This document shows, piece after piece, positions 16,861-25,728 of a DNA stretch of 48,897 bases (positions are counted from its first letter, which is position 1; each line of letters opens with the position of its first letter). Position numbers and translations under genes: made by a program. The notes under the pieces are model-generated. The model did not search any database and was not told the origin of the DNA. It saw only the letters and a program-made list of their open reading frames with translations. This DNA is from an uncultured Eubacteriales bacterium (GTDB taxonomy: Bacteria > Bacillota > Clostridia > Christensenellales > CAG-138): the NCBI GenBank assembly GCA_900544555.1, contig UQWD01000016.1:1-48897 (forward strand), given 5' to 3'.

Positions 16861-18615
16861 TTATTGAGACGTCGCTTTAGCCTCAAGCGCGCGCACGCGC
16901 GCTTCCTCGGGCGTTATATACAGCGTATGGTTATTGGTATAGATAACCATGCCCGGTTTTGCTCCTGAAGGTTTTTTTACAAACCTTTTCAGTGCGTAGT
17001 CCACGGGAACGTTCTCCCCGTGCTTTGCTTTCGAATAGTATGCGGCAAGCAAGGCCGCTTCGATAATGGTTGACTCCGGGGCGGATTCCCCGTTCCTGAT
17101 AATCACATGCGACCCGGGGATATCCTTTGTATGCAGCCAAATATCGGAAGGTGACGCGAGCCTAAGCGTGAGATAATCGTTCTGCGTATTGTTTTTGCCC
17201 ACATAAATATCAAAGCCGCTGGACGATACAAAATGCATGGGTTTGCTGGCCTCGCGCCTTGGCGCGCGGTTTTTTTTACGTTCTGGCCGGATATAACCCT
17301 CCCTTATTAGTTCTTCCTTCAATTCAAGCAGCTCGTTTTCGGTTTCACACTTTTCAAGATTATCCAACTGCCCCTCAAGGTAGTTGAGCTCCCCAAGGGC
17401 CTGCGCCCTCCGTGTAAGCGCCATCTCACGAGCGGTTTGGGACTTTCGGTACTTTTTAAAATAGCTCTGCGCGTTTTCGTTTGGGGAAAGCCGTGGATCG
17501 AGCGGGATCCGCACCATCTCGGGTGGGTCGGTATAATAATTAAGCGCGGTACATTCGCTTAATCCGCGCGTTATTGAAGAAAGATTAGCCGTTATCAGCT
17601 CGCCGAAAAGCCGGTAGCGCCCGATCTTTTCCTGAGCGCCGATAGCCTCACTATACCGCGCAAGATTTTTTTCAACCCGCTCCGTATGCGACCGAAGCGC
17701 GTGTAGCAGGGAGGCGCTTTTGCGCCGCAAGCTCAGCCGAACGCTGACGCTCTCGTGTATGGAGTCCAACGCCTCTCCAATATCCGTTACAGGCTTTGCC
17801 CTTTCGCCCAATCCAACCGGCGAAAACGGCAAAAGCGAGGCGGGGCGTCCCATCTCATCCAAAATCAGGCACGGGTGAAACACACCCTTGCGTGCATCCT
17901 GATAAAAGCCGTACAGTCTATCCGCAAGAAGATACTTGTCTGAATCCGTTAATTGCCCTGTATGGCTGGTTCCCGGCAGAAAGCTGTTTACAAGCCTCTC
18001 AGCCATGCTTGGGGCAAGGCCGAAAAACCGCGCGCTGAGCGCGCGTGCAACGGGCAAATCGCCCCTGAGCGCATTCTCAAAATCCGCCGGCGTCGCCTCA
18101 ACAGGGTTCATTTTGGGCTGCGGCGGAGGCGGGGCGTACCTTACGCCCGGCAATATCAGGCGAACCGTCGACATGGACGGGGTTACGCGCCTTAGCGCGT
18201 CTATGATAACTCCTTCGCCATCGATTAGAATGATGTTGGAGTGTTTGCCCATCATCTCCACGGCCAAGTTCACTGAAGCCACGTCTCCCATCTCATTGAG
18301 CGTCTCAAGCGCGATAACCAATACGCGGTCCATATTGGGCTGGAAAATACCCGTAACGCGGGCGCCTCCAAGCCGTCTACGCGCCAGCATGCAAAATGCG
18401 GGGGCTTCAAGCGGGCTTACGCGTTTTTGGAACGTTAACTGCACCCTGTAACCGTCCCCCGACGCGCAGAGCAAAAGCCGGTGGTTCTCTCCGCCGGCGC
18501 GTATGGTTAAAATCAGCTCGTCCCGCTCAGGCTGCTGTATTTTATCCACCCTTCCGTTTATCAGCTTATGTAAATCCGCCGCTACCGCGGCAAGGGTAAG
18601 CCCGTCAATCGCCAT
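16861..18615 (-). CDS. rqcH: Rqc2 homologue RqcH (NFACT protein)
   Basis: 584 aa with the full NFACT plan: NFACT-N (about 1-200: GLTLAAVAADLHKLINGRVDKI), helix-hairpin-helix middle, a coiled coil at about 270-430 rich in Leu/Glu/Arg, and NFACT-R at about 460-570 (DIWLHTKDIPGSHVIIR). RqcH binds stalled 50S subunits carrying peptidyl-tRNA and adds C-terminal alanine tails that mark the peptide for proteolysis. Older annotations call it a fibronectin-binding protein. GAGGGATT precedes the ATG. It follows the FAH-family gene by 10 bp in one operon, although the functional link is not obvious. Confidence 0.9.
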   Translation of the reverse strand: MAIDGLTLAAVAADLHKLINGRVDKIQQPERDELILTIRAGGENHRLLLCASGDGYRVQLTFQKRVSPLEAPAFCMLARRRLGGARVTGIFQPNMDRVLVIALETLNEMGDVASVNLAVEMMGKHSNIILIDGEGVIIDALRRVTPSMSTVRLILPGVRYAPPPPQPKMNPVEATPADFENALRGDLPVARALSARFFGLAPSMAERLVNSFLPGTSHTGQLTDSDKYLLADRLYGFYQDARKGVFHPCLILDEMGRPASLLPFSPVGLGERAKPVTDIGEALDSIHESVSVRLSLRRKSASLLHALRSHTERVEKNLARYSEAIGAQEKIGRYRLFGELITANLSSITRGLSECTALNYYTDPPEMVRIPLDPRLSPNENAQSYFKKYRKSQTAREMALTRRAQALGELNYLEGQLDNLEKCETENELLELKEELIREGYIRPERKKNRAPRREASKPMHFVSSSGFDIYVGKNNTQNDYLTLRLASPSDIWLHTKDIPGSHVIIRNGESAPESTIIEAALLAAYYSKAKHGENVPVDYALKRFVKKPSGAKPGMVIYTNNHTLYITPEEARVRALEAKATSQ

Positions 18616-18625
18616 AATCCCTCAA

Positions 18626-19381
18626 CTATGCTCCAACCGTATTTTTAAGAATTCCAACGCCCTCAACGGATACCTCTATCACATCGCCGATTAGCATAGG
18701 CCCTACGCCCTCAGGAGTGCCCGTCGCGACGATATCTCCGGGCAGAAGCGTCATACACGCGGTAATATAGGTTATCAACCGGTCAATGGAGTGTATCAGC
18801 ATATCCGTCTTCGCGCTCTGCCTCAATTCCCCGTTCAGGCGCGATTCCACCTGTACGCACGCGGGATCAAGCTCGGTTTCAATCCAAGGCCCTATGGGGC
18901 AGAAGGTATCAAAGCATTTTCCCCTGGTCCACTGCGGATCACCCTTTTGAATGTCGCGAGCCGTAACGTCGTTCAAGCAGGTATACCCGAATATTACCCC
19001 CGCGCTCCCGCCCGGCTGCACGTTCATGCAGCGTTTGCCGATCACCACGCCCAGCTCCGCTTCATAATCCAGGCGTTTGGAAAGCCGCGGGTAGACTATC
19101 GCATCGTCCGGCCCGATTACGCATGTGCTTGGCTTGAGGAACAGGAGCGGCTCGGCTGGAACCCCTTCTTTCATCTCCAACGCGTGCGCGAGATAGTTTT
19201 TGCCCACCGCGACAATTTTTGACGGCTCGGCGGGCGCGAGCAGCTTAACGCGCTGTAAATCATAAACGCGGCCGTCACGAGCATATCCCTCATAGGGCGC
19301 GCCGGATAAGCGGGCGACTATATCGCCCTCAATTATGCCGTAAAAAAGCTCGCCCTGCGCCTCAGCCCGACAAAACCTCAT
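18626..19381 (-). CDS. Fumarylacetoacetate hydrolase-family protein
   Basis: 251 aa. The FAH fold is shown by IVAVGKNYLAHALEM, the metal-binding acidic residues in LDYEAELGVVIG and NDVTARDIQ, and the C-terminal PGDIVATGTPEGVGPM. Members hydrolyse or isomerise C-C bonds in 2-oxo acids with Mg2+ (fumarylpyruvate, oxaloacetate decarboxylation, hydroxyheptadienedioate isomerisation); the substrate here cannot be told. The ribosome site AGGGGGG lies inside the 3' arm of a strong terminator-like hairpin (19383-19437), so expression may depend on read-through or on opening this structure. It is followed after 10 bp by rqcH. Confidence 0.88.
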   Translation of the reverse strand: MRFCRAEAQGELFYGIIEGDIVARLSGAPYEGYARDGRVYDLQRVKLLAPAEPSKIVAVGKNYLAHALEMKEGVPAEPLLFLKPSTCVIGPDDAIVYPRLSKRLDYEAELGVVIGKRCMNVQPGGSAGVIFGYTCLNDVTARDIQKGDPQWTRGKCFDTFCPIGPWIETELDPACVQVESRLNGELRQSAKTDMLIHSIDRLITYITACMTLLPGDIVATGTPEGVGPMLIGDVIEVSVEGVGILKNTVGA

Positions 19382-19382
19382 A

Positions 19383-19437
19383 AAAATACCCCCCTGATAC
19401 CCGGCTGGTCCAGCCGCCGGTTCTATGGGGGTATTTT
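19383..19437 (-). terminator. Terminator-like hairpin overlapping the FAH ribosome site
   Basis: An 11-bp perfect outer stem (19427-19437 with 19383-19393) encloses an inner GGCT/AGCC stem-loop (19403-19415). In minus-strand RNA the 3' arm GGGGGUAUUUU is at once the T-run of a terminator behind the SSB-like gene and the Shine-Dalgarno plus spacer of the FAH gene, whose ATG is at 19381. Confidence 0.6.
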
Positions 19438-19458
19438 AACACACAATCGCGGCCTTGG

Positions 19459-20073
19459 CTATTCCATCACTTCAACAGACGATATGGATACTTCATACGC
19501 AGTACGGATAACGGTTTCCCCATCGTTCAGCTTTTTTTGGTAATCGCGGCTTTGCACGCGACCAGTCACCCGCACATGCGAGCCGATCGACAGGCCCTCG
19601 ACAAAACGAGCGTTCCTCCCCCATGCGATGCACGGCAAATAATCGGATTTATTATATGAACGGTTCACCGCAAGCAGCACGTCCGCTATCTCGCGGGAAA
19701 AAGGCGTGGTGCGGTATACGACCGGTTTGCAGATATATCCTTCTAGGGTTATATCGTTCGCCGCGTCCTCTTGCCCGCACCCAGGCGCGATAACGCGGGA
19801 AAACACGGTGATAATAAGCCTGTTACAACCGTCAATTTGCTTATTATAAGAGCGCAGCTGGCCGCTAACGGATACCCAGTCGCCCTCAGCGGGCATGTTT
19901 TGCCCCACAAGCCTCTCGGAAAACGTAATGGGCAGGATATCCTCCGTTCCGCTAAGGCGCGGTACCGAAACATGCATTTGATAAAAAGCTTCTCCAAACA
20001 GGTAATGGCTGTACACGGGGGGCCGGAATACCCGGCCCGAGATGCAGACTCGGTTACTTTCACTCTTATTCAT
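19459..20073 (-). CDS. Single-stranded DNA-binding-like protein with two OB folds
   Basis: About 204 aa. Two SSB-type OB modules occur in tandem: residues ~10-95 (NRVCISGRVFRPPVYSHYLFGEAFYQMHVSV ... VSVSGQLRSYNK) and ~105-204 (NDITLEGYICKPVVYRTTP ... DYLPCIAWGRNARFVEGL ... VRVTGRVQSRDY). Each has the 'G-x-v-x-x-p' entry strand and the 'v-x-v-x-G-x-v/l' exit strand. There is no acidic DDDIPF-type tail, so it is not the main replicative SSB. GGGGTG precedes an ATG at 20073 (a GTG at 20079 is also in frame). It lies 77 bp downstream of the topoisomerase subunit A gene and upstream of the FAH hairpin. Confidence 0.7.
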   Translation of the reverse strand: MNKSESNRVCISGRVFRPPVYSHYLFGEAFYQMHVSVPRLSGTEDILPITFSERLVGQNMPAEGDWVSVSGQLRSYNKQIDGCNRLIITVFSRVIAPGCGQEDAANDITLEGYICKPVVYRTTPFSREIADVLLAVNRSYNKSDYLPCIAWGRNARFVEGLSIGSHVRVTGRVQSRDYQKKLNDGETVIRTAYEVSISSVEVME

Positions 20074-20156
20074 ATACACCCCGTAAAGTTTAATACTTTG
20101 TTACAGTGTATGTATGAACAAAAAGCGTTATGCCATGCCCGTGAAGAATACCGGCT

Positions 20157-22586
20157 TCAGCGCTGCTCCGGCTTTTTATAGGCCCTTGTTACAATGTCAT
20201 CCAATATAACTGTTACAAGCGGCATGCCTCGGCTGAACCGCGGCTCAATGAGAATATCCTCCGTACTAAATTCGCTGACCGCTCCATGCGCCTGCTCAAC
20301 AATAAACTTAAACGGTTCCTTTACCTGAAACGCTGAGGATATACACGTGCCGTTAGAGCCATTTTTCTTAAAGTCAAACGTTTTAAGACCTTTGCCGTAG
20401 CGTCCCTGAAGCTCATAATCAAAGATAAAACTCCTCTTCGCGTAACCGCGATCCGTAATGATTACAAGCTCTCCTTCTTCGTCTGTCTGCCTGGCGTATA
20501 CGACCCTATCGCCCGCTTCGAGCTTAATGCCGCGAACGCCCGCGCTTACCCTGCCCATGCATGGGATTTCATCAGGGGAAAAGCGTATGCTCATCCCCCT
20601 TTGCGTTACCATTAGGATTGAGGCGCCGTCGCGCCCGCGCTCAATCCCGATAACCTCGTCCCCATCCTTGAGGCTCACGGCGCTCAGCCGCTTCACGCGG
20701 GTACAGTATTGCGCCGCCTCCGTTCGCTTGGCATATCCGTTCTTAGTAAAAAAGAGCAGCGTTCCCTCGTCAAAGTTGTTTTGTACCGATAATATAAACT
20801 CGCCATTTTCAAACGGAAGCAGCGCCATAAGGTTTGACGGGCGCGCGCCGCTCCTCGTTTCGGGGATATCCTCAACATTGAGCGTAAGCGCCGCCCCCAT
20901 GTTGGTGAAGAACCGCAGCCGTTTATCCGTTTCTGTTTCAATAATAAACTGCGGCTTCTCGTCGGCAATTTGCTCTAAATTAAAGCTTCTCCTGGGTATG
21001 CGGCGGATTTTCGCGTCCGCCAGCACCGCCACCACGACCTCCTCGACGGCCTTAAGCTCGCTTTCATCCACCTTGATCTGCGTTTCACCGCTGATAAGGC
21101 TCGTTCTTCTTGGAACGGCGTATTTATCGCGTACCGCGATAAGCTCGGAACGTATCACCGCATGCAGCTTCGCGGGCGATCCCAGTATTGCCTTAAGCTC
21201 GCGGATGAGTTTTTTAATTTCACGGTACTCCCGCTCAATAGCCGCAAGCTCTAGGTTCGTCAGCCTCTGAAGCCTTAAGTCCAGTATGGCCTGAGCCTGT
21301 ATCTCCGTCAGGCTGAACCGGTCCATCAACGCCTCGCGGGCGGCTTTTGGGGTTTTTGAAGCGCGTATAATCGCGATAACCTCGTCTATATTCAAAATGG
21401 CGATGGTTAACCCTTCAAGCACATGCTCACGCTTTTGGGCGTTCTCCAGATCAAACCGTGTGCGCCGGGTGACAACATCCTCCTGATGCCGGATATAGCA
21501 GGTCAAGATCTCCTTCAAACCCATCTGGCGCGGCCTTCCTCCGGCTATTGCGACCATATTGAAGCCGAACGTGCATTGCAAATCAGTATATTTATAAAGA
21601 TATTTAAGCAGCTTATCAGCGTCCGCGTCCTTCTTTACCTCAACGACGGCGCGCATACCCGTCCTGTCGGATTCGTCGCGTATATCGCCAATCCCTGCGA
21701 ACAGCGCCTTTTTCTCCTGGCTGACCTTTAAAATATCCTCAAGGACCCTGGCTTTGTTTACCTGATACGGCAGCTCGGTAATCACAATCAGTTTTTTGCC
21801 GCCGCGCGCCTCCTCTATGGAAGCCTTCGCGCGCATGGCGACCTTCCCCCGACCTGTTTCATACGCGGTCTTAAGTTCGCCCGAATCAAGAAGATATCCG
21901 CCCGTCGGAAAATCAGGGCACGGGATAACTTTCATCAGTTCGTCAAGCCCAATATCCGGGTTGTCCATGCACGCTACAACCGCGTTTACGGCTTCTCTGA
22001 GGTTATGTGGCGGGATGTTGGTGGCAAGCCCGACCGCGATTCCGCTGGATCCGTTAACCAACAGGTTGGGAAAGCGCCCGGGTAAAAGATCCGGCTCCTT
22101 GAGCGTATCGTCAAAATTCAGGCTGAATTTTACCGTATCCTTATCAATATCTCGTAACAGCTCCATGGCCAGCGGGGTCATACGAGCCTCCGTATACCGC
22201 ATGGCCGCGGCGCAATCCCCGTCTATGCTGCCGAAATTCCCGTGGCCATCCACAAGCGGAGCCTGCATGTTAAACGACTGCGCCATGCGCACCATAGCGT
22301 CGTACACGGATGAATCTCCGTGCGGATGGTATTTGCCAAGCGCGTCGCCTACGATACGCGCGCTTTTTCTATGCGGCTTATCCGGCGAGAGGCCCAGCTC
22401 CATCATGGTATATAGGATACGGCGCTGCACCGGCTTTAATCCATCCTCAACGCGCGGAAGCGCGCGTTCAAGTATGACATGCTCCGCATACGGCAGCATG
22501 GAAGAGTGCATCACCTCATCCATATTCTTCTCTAATATGGTTTCACCGATTTTATCCAAAGGAGGCCCGCCCTGTTTCCTTGCCAT
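20157..22586 (-). CDS. parC: Type IIA topoisomerase subunit A, probably topoisomerase IV ParC
   Basis: 809 aa. The breakage-reunion domain shows ALPRVEDGLKPVQRRILY, the quinolone-region HPHGDSSVYDAMVRMAQ (serine present) and the DNA-linking tyrosine in AAAMRYTEARM. A coiled region and a beta-pinwheel C-terminal domain follow. The GyrA-box is degenerate (GRYGKG rather than QRRGGKG), which argues for decatenating topoisomerase IV over supercoiling gyrase; the VDGHGNFGSIDGD segment is gyrase-like, so the assignment is not certain. It starts two bases after the subunit B stop, with AAAGGGG inside the end of that gene. It forms the A2B2 enzyme with the upstream gene. Confidence 0.8.
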   Translation of the reverse strand: MARKQGGPPLDKIGETILEKNMDEVMHSSMLPYAEHVILERALPRVEDGLKPVQRRILYTMMELGLSPDKPHRKSARIVGDALGKYHPHGDSSVYDAMVRMAQSFNMQAPLVDGHGNFGSIDGDCAAAMRYTEARMTPLAMELLRDIDKDTVKFSLNFDDTLKEPDLLPGRFPNLLVNGSSGIAVGLATNIPPHNLREAVNAVVACMDNPDIGLDELMKVIPCPDFPTGGYLLDSGELKTAYETGRGKVAMRAKASIEEARGGKKLIVITELPYQVNKARVLEDILKVSQEKKALFAGIGDIRDESDRTGMRAVVEVKKDADADKLLKYLYKYTDLQCTFGFNMVAIAGGRPRQMGLKEILTCYIRHQEDVVTRRTRFDLENAQKREHVLEGLTIAILNIDEVIAIIRASKTPKAAREALMDRFSLTEIQAQAILDLRLQRLTNLELAAIEREYREIKKLIRELKAILGSPAKLHAVIRSELIAVRDKYAVPRRTSLISGETQIKVDESELKAVEEVVVAVLADAKIRRIPRRSFNLEQIADEKPQFIIETETDKRLRFFTNMGAALTLNVEDIPETRSGARPSNLMALLPFENGEFILSVQNNFDEGTLLFFTKNGYAKRTEAAQYCTRVKRLSAVSLKDGDEVIGIERGRDGASILMVTQRGMSIRFSPDEIPCMGRVSAGVRGIKLEAGDRVVYARQTDEEGELVIITDRGYAKRSFIFDYELQGRYGKGLKTFDFKKNGSNGTCISSAFQVKEPFKFIVEQAHGAVSEFSTEDILIEPRFSRGMPLVTVILDDIVTRAYKKPEQR

Positions 22587-22588
22587 TG

Positions 22589-24553
22589 TTATCCCCTTTC
22601 AACGCGCACGCGCTCTTCAAATGAATCCTCTTTATTGAAGTTGGCGTATTCCGATATGTATTCCTTGCGGGGCGTTACCTTATCGCCCATCAGCAGCGTC
22701 ACCATATGTTCCACATCCGCCGCGTCCTCAAGGTTCACACGTATCAGCGAACGGTTGTCGGGGTTCATGGTGGTTTCCCAAAGCTGTTCCGGGTTCATCT
22801 CCCCAAGCCCCTTGTACCTTTGGAGCAGATAGCCCTTGCCCACCGCCTTAATGGCCTGGTTCAGTTCCGCGTCCGAGTACGCGTATCGTACATCCTTGCC
22901 CTTTTGGACCTTATACAGCGGCGGAAGGCCTATAAACACATGTCCGTCCATGATAAGCGGCTTCATATACCGGTAAAAAAACGTGAGAAGGATAGCGCGG
23001 ATATGCGCGCCGTCCTGATCCGCATCGGACAGTATGATTACCTTATTATACTTAAGGTTCTCCAAGGCGAAATCCTCGCCGATACCCGTACCTATCGCCG
23101 TGATAATCGAGCGGAACTCCTCGTTGGCCAATACCTGATCAAGGCGTTTTTTTTCAACGTTGAGGGGCTTACCCCTGAGAGGAAGGATAGCCTGGAAACG
23201 CCTGTCCCTCCCCTGCTTCGCGCTCCCCCCCGCGGAGTCGCCCTCAACGATTAACAGCTCGTTTACCAGTGGATTGCGGCCCGTACAGCTGCTCAGCTTG
23301 CCGACGAGCGGCGCGTTTTCCAGCTTGCTCTTTTCCCGAGCCATGGTCTTTGCCTTGCGTGCGGTTTCCCGTACTTTAGCGGCTTTTACCGCCTTTTCGG
23401 CTATCTGGTTCGCTGTTGCCGAATTTTTCAAATCCTCTAAAAACGGCGTAAGCATTTCAAGCGTTACGCTCTCTACCGCCGCCTTTGCCTCCGTATTCCC
23501 CAAACGCGTTTTCGTCTGCCCTTCAAACTGAATAGTTTTCATCTTAAGCGAAATTACGGCGGTAATCCCCTCCCTGAAATCCTCGCCTGAAAGGGAAGGA
23601 TCCTTCTCCTTGACAGCGCCGATGCGCCTGCAATGCTCATTGAGCGCCTTGGTAAGCGCGCTTTTAAACCCCGTTTCATGGGTTCCCCCCTCCGTGGTGG
23701 GAATGTTGTTGACGTACGAGAAGATTCCCTCGTTATAGCCGTCGTTGTGCTGCATGGCTATCTCGACCTCAATATCGTCTTTTTTCCCAGAAATATGGAT
23801 GGGCGGATCGTATATAGGCGTTTTATCCGCGTTTAGATACCGCACAAAATCGGAAAGGCCGCCGTGAAACACGTATTCCTTCTCTTTCGTTTTGCCGCGC
23901 TCCCTAAGATCCTCTAATTTGAACGTAACGCCCCTGTTCAGGTACGCAAGCTCCCTTAAGCGGCGAGAAATGGCCTCATAATTCATCTCCAGGGATTCAA
24001 AAACTTTCTTGTCCGGCATAAAGGTGACCTTCGAGCCCTGTTTTCTGGTTCTCCCCTCTTCCTTCAGCGGGCCAACCGGATAACCGGATACAAATTTGCC
24101 CGTATCATCCTCGCCGCTTCGGAACGTCTGACGGTACACTCGGCCCTTTGTATATACTTCAACCTGTACGTACTCGGACAACGCGTTCACTACCGATGCG
24201 CCGACGCCGTGAAGCCCGCCGGAATAACCGTACGAATCGTTACCGAACTTCCCGCCCGCGTGAAGCTGCGTGAATACAACCTCCACGCCCGAGATCCCGA
24301 GCTTATCATGAATGCCCACGGGTATGCCCCGGCCGTTATCTTCCACCGTTACGGAATTATCTTTGTGAAGGGTAACCTGAACCGTGTTTGCGTATCCGTT
24401 TGCGGCCTCGTCCACCGCGTTGTCCACTATCTCCCACAGCATATGATGAAGGCCCCGCGTACCCGTGCTGCCGATATACATTCCCGGACGCATGCGTACC
24501 GCTTCCAGTCCCTCCATTACTTTTATATCGCTAACGCTGTATTCTTTCGCCAT
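22589..24553 (-). CDS. parE: Type IIA topoisomerase subunit B, probably topoisomerase IV ParE
   Basis: 654 aa. The GHKL ATPase domain has EIVDNAVDEA, VEDNGRGIPVG and GGLHGVGASVVNALS; the transducer follows, and the TOPRIM domain has ELLIVEGDSAGGSAKQGRDRR-type residues (Glu and the acidic DADQDGAHI pair binding Mg2+) and the C-terminal YKGLGEMNPEQLWETTM. ATP binding closes the N-gate to drive strand passage by the complex with ParC. The usual dnaA-recF-gyrB neighbourhood is absent, which together with the ParC features suggests topoisomerase IV rather than gyrase. Promoter not identified. First gene of a minus-strand cluster reaching at least through parC. Confidence 0.82.
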   Translation of the reverse strand: MAKEYSVSDIKVMEGLEAVRMRPGMYIGSTGTRGLHHMLWEIVDNAVDEAANGYANTVQVTLHKDNSVTVEDNGRGIPVGIHDKLGISGVEVVFTQLHAGGKFGNDSYGYSGGLHGVGASVVNALSEYVQVEVYTKGRVYRQTFRSGEDDTGKFVSGYPVGPLKEEGRTRKQGSKVTFMPDKKVFESLEMNYEAISRRLRELAYLNRGVTFKLEDLRERGKTKEKEYVFHGGLSDFVRYLNADKTPIYDPPIHISGKKDDIEVEIAMQHNDGYNEGIFSYVNNIPTTEGGTHETGFKSALTKALNEHCRRIGAVKEKDPSLSGEDFREGITAVISLKMKTIQFEGQTKTRLGNTEAKAAVESVTLEMLTPFLEDLKNSATANQIAEKAVKAAKVRETARKAKTMAREKSKLENAPLVGKLSSCTGRNPLVNELLIVEGDSAGGSAKQGRDRRFQAILPLRGKPLNVEKKRLDQVLANEEFRSIITAIGTGIGEDFALENLKYNKVIILSDADQDGAHIRAILLTFFYRYMKPLIMDGHVFIGLPPLYKVQKGKDVRYAYSDAELNQAIKAVGKGYLLQRYKGLGEMNPEQLWETTMNPDNRSLIRVNLEDAADVEHMVTLLMGDKVTPRKEYISEYANFNKEDSFEERVRVERG

Positions 24554-24891
24554 CGGTTCCTCCCGCGCGCATATTTTGTGATAACCAATTTATTATATCA
24601 GCACCCCCATGCCCTGACAACACTTGCCGCGCCCCACACAAAATAACGTCATAAAGCCGCTTAAAGCGCGCTTCTATAATAAGCCGCGCCTATACGACGC
24701 TAAGCATACGGCCGCGCCGGGCGACCGGGCAGTTATATCTTGAGCAATAATATATAAAACCAAACATCTTAATCTTTGGTAACGCTTCAGGCTAAATTAA
24801 ATTTGTAATAACGCCGCTGCGCGCATTTTTCCGCCGCCAATACGCAAACTAAGAAAAAATGAACGCAAAAGGTATAGGAGGTTAATAGCAT
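24554..24891. other. Divergent intergenic region upstream of parE
   Basis: 338 bp. It holds a TATAAT at 24675-24680 (plus) without a matching -35 and the AGGAGG of the next gene at 24876-24881. No other feature seen. Confidence 0.3.
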
Positions 24892-25320
24892 ATGACCGAA
24901 ACCGTAGAACTGCTCAACTGCATCCATGCAAACGCCCGCATAGGGCTGGATGCGCTCGGAAGGTTAATCAAACAATGTGAAGACGCAACTTTTCGCAATG
25001 TGATGGCCGTTGAATTCGCCGAATATAATGAAATTGTCGAAGAGTCCGAAGAGCTTTTGAAAAAAAGGAACCAGCATCCAAAGGGCTGCGCCGCGTTCTC
25101 TAAAACTTCAATGGGCGCGGGCTTAAAACTAAACGTATTGATAGACAAAACCTCTTCACATATGGCTGAGATGATTTTGCTCGGCAGTACCATGGGCATT
25201 ATCGATATGACGCGGCATTTGAATGAATTCCCCGGCGCGGATGAGGAAGTGCGAGCGCTCGGCGAGAAACTGCTAAAAACGGAGGAAAACAATTTCGCAT
25301 CGATGCGTGAGCACCTATAA
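24892..25320 (+). CDS. Small all-helical protein, ferritin-like four-helix bundle predicted
   Basis: 142 aa, almost entirely helix-forming, with four amphipathic segments and no transmembrane region. It resembles DUF2383-like or other ferritin-like small bundles in clostridia (repeated 'E-x-x-x-x-E', NEIVEESEELLKKR, FRNVMAVEFAEYNEI), but the paired E-x-x-H diiron ligands are not obvious. Function unknown. An AGGAGG lies ten bases before the ATG. It is monocistronic and ends in a good terminator hairpin. Confidence 0.65.
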   Translation: MTETVELLNCIHANARIGLDALGRLIKQCEDATFRNVMAVEFAEYNEIVEESEELLKKRNQHPKGCAAFSKTSMGAGLKLNVLIDKTSSHMAEMILLGSTMGIIDMTRHLNEFPGADEEVRALGEKLLKTEENNFASMREHL

Positions 25321-25347
25321 CCATAACATCAATTTAACAAAAAACTC

Positions 25348-25373
25348 GAAGCGCTAACAGACGTTGGCGCTTC
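25348..25373. terminator. Terminator of the small helical protein gene
   Basis: An 11-bp stem (25348-25358 with 25363-25373, one T-G pair) has a 4-nt loop. A-rich sequence precedes it and T-rich sequence follows, so it may work in both directions. Confidence 0.55.
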
Positions 25374-25668
25374 AAAATCTTTATCGTTTATACAAGGGTT
25401 ATATATTCCGACCGCCCCTCCGCGCCCGGTTTAGATCATTCACAGCGCTAAGCTTCACCAGCCGTCGCCCGTTAAATTATGTATTACATTTCAAATCATC
25501 AGACTTTATGCTAAATTTTAATTGTTAAATAATCTTATAAAACTATTTTATTCGCGCCTAAACGCAAACAATATAAATAGAATACCATACTGCACGTTGC
25601 TTTATTTTAACCTGAATTAGTTGATTAGTAGATATTTGTTACTAAACTGTGAACAATGTTTTATTGTA

Positions 25669-25697
25669 TTGACAATCTTTGTTAACCGTAATATGAT
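25669..25697 (+). promoter_or_regulatory. Strong sigma-A promoter of the DUF4352-like lipoprotein gene
   Basis: TTGACA (25669-25674), 17 bp, TATGAT (25692-25697). Just upstream and overlapping the -35 are alternating ACAAT/ATTGT half sites (25653-25676), which form two overlapping inverted repeats and could be an operator. Confidence 0.7.
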
Positions 25698-25728
25698 AAT
25701 GCCAACATCTGATTTATCGGAGGATTGT

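Noticed and set aside
20157..24553. Calling the topoisomerase pair gyrA/gyrB
   Set aside because: The GyrA box is degenerate and the dnaA-recF neighbourhood is missing; gyrase is not excluded, so confidence was lowered instead.
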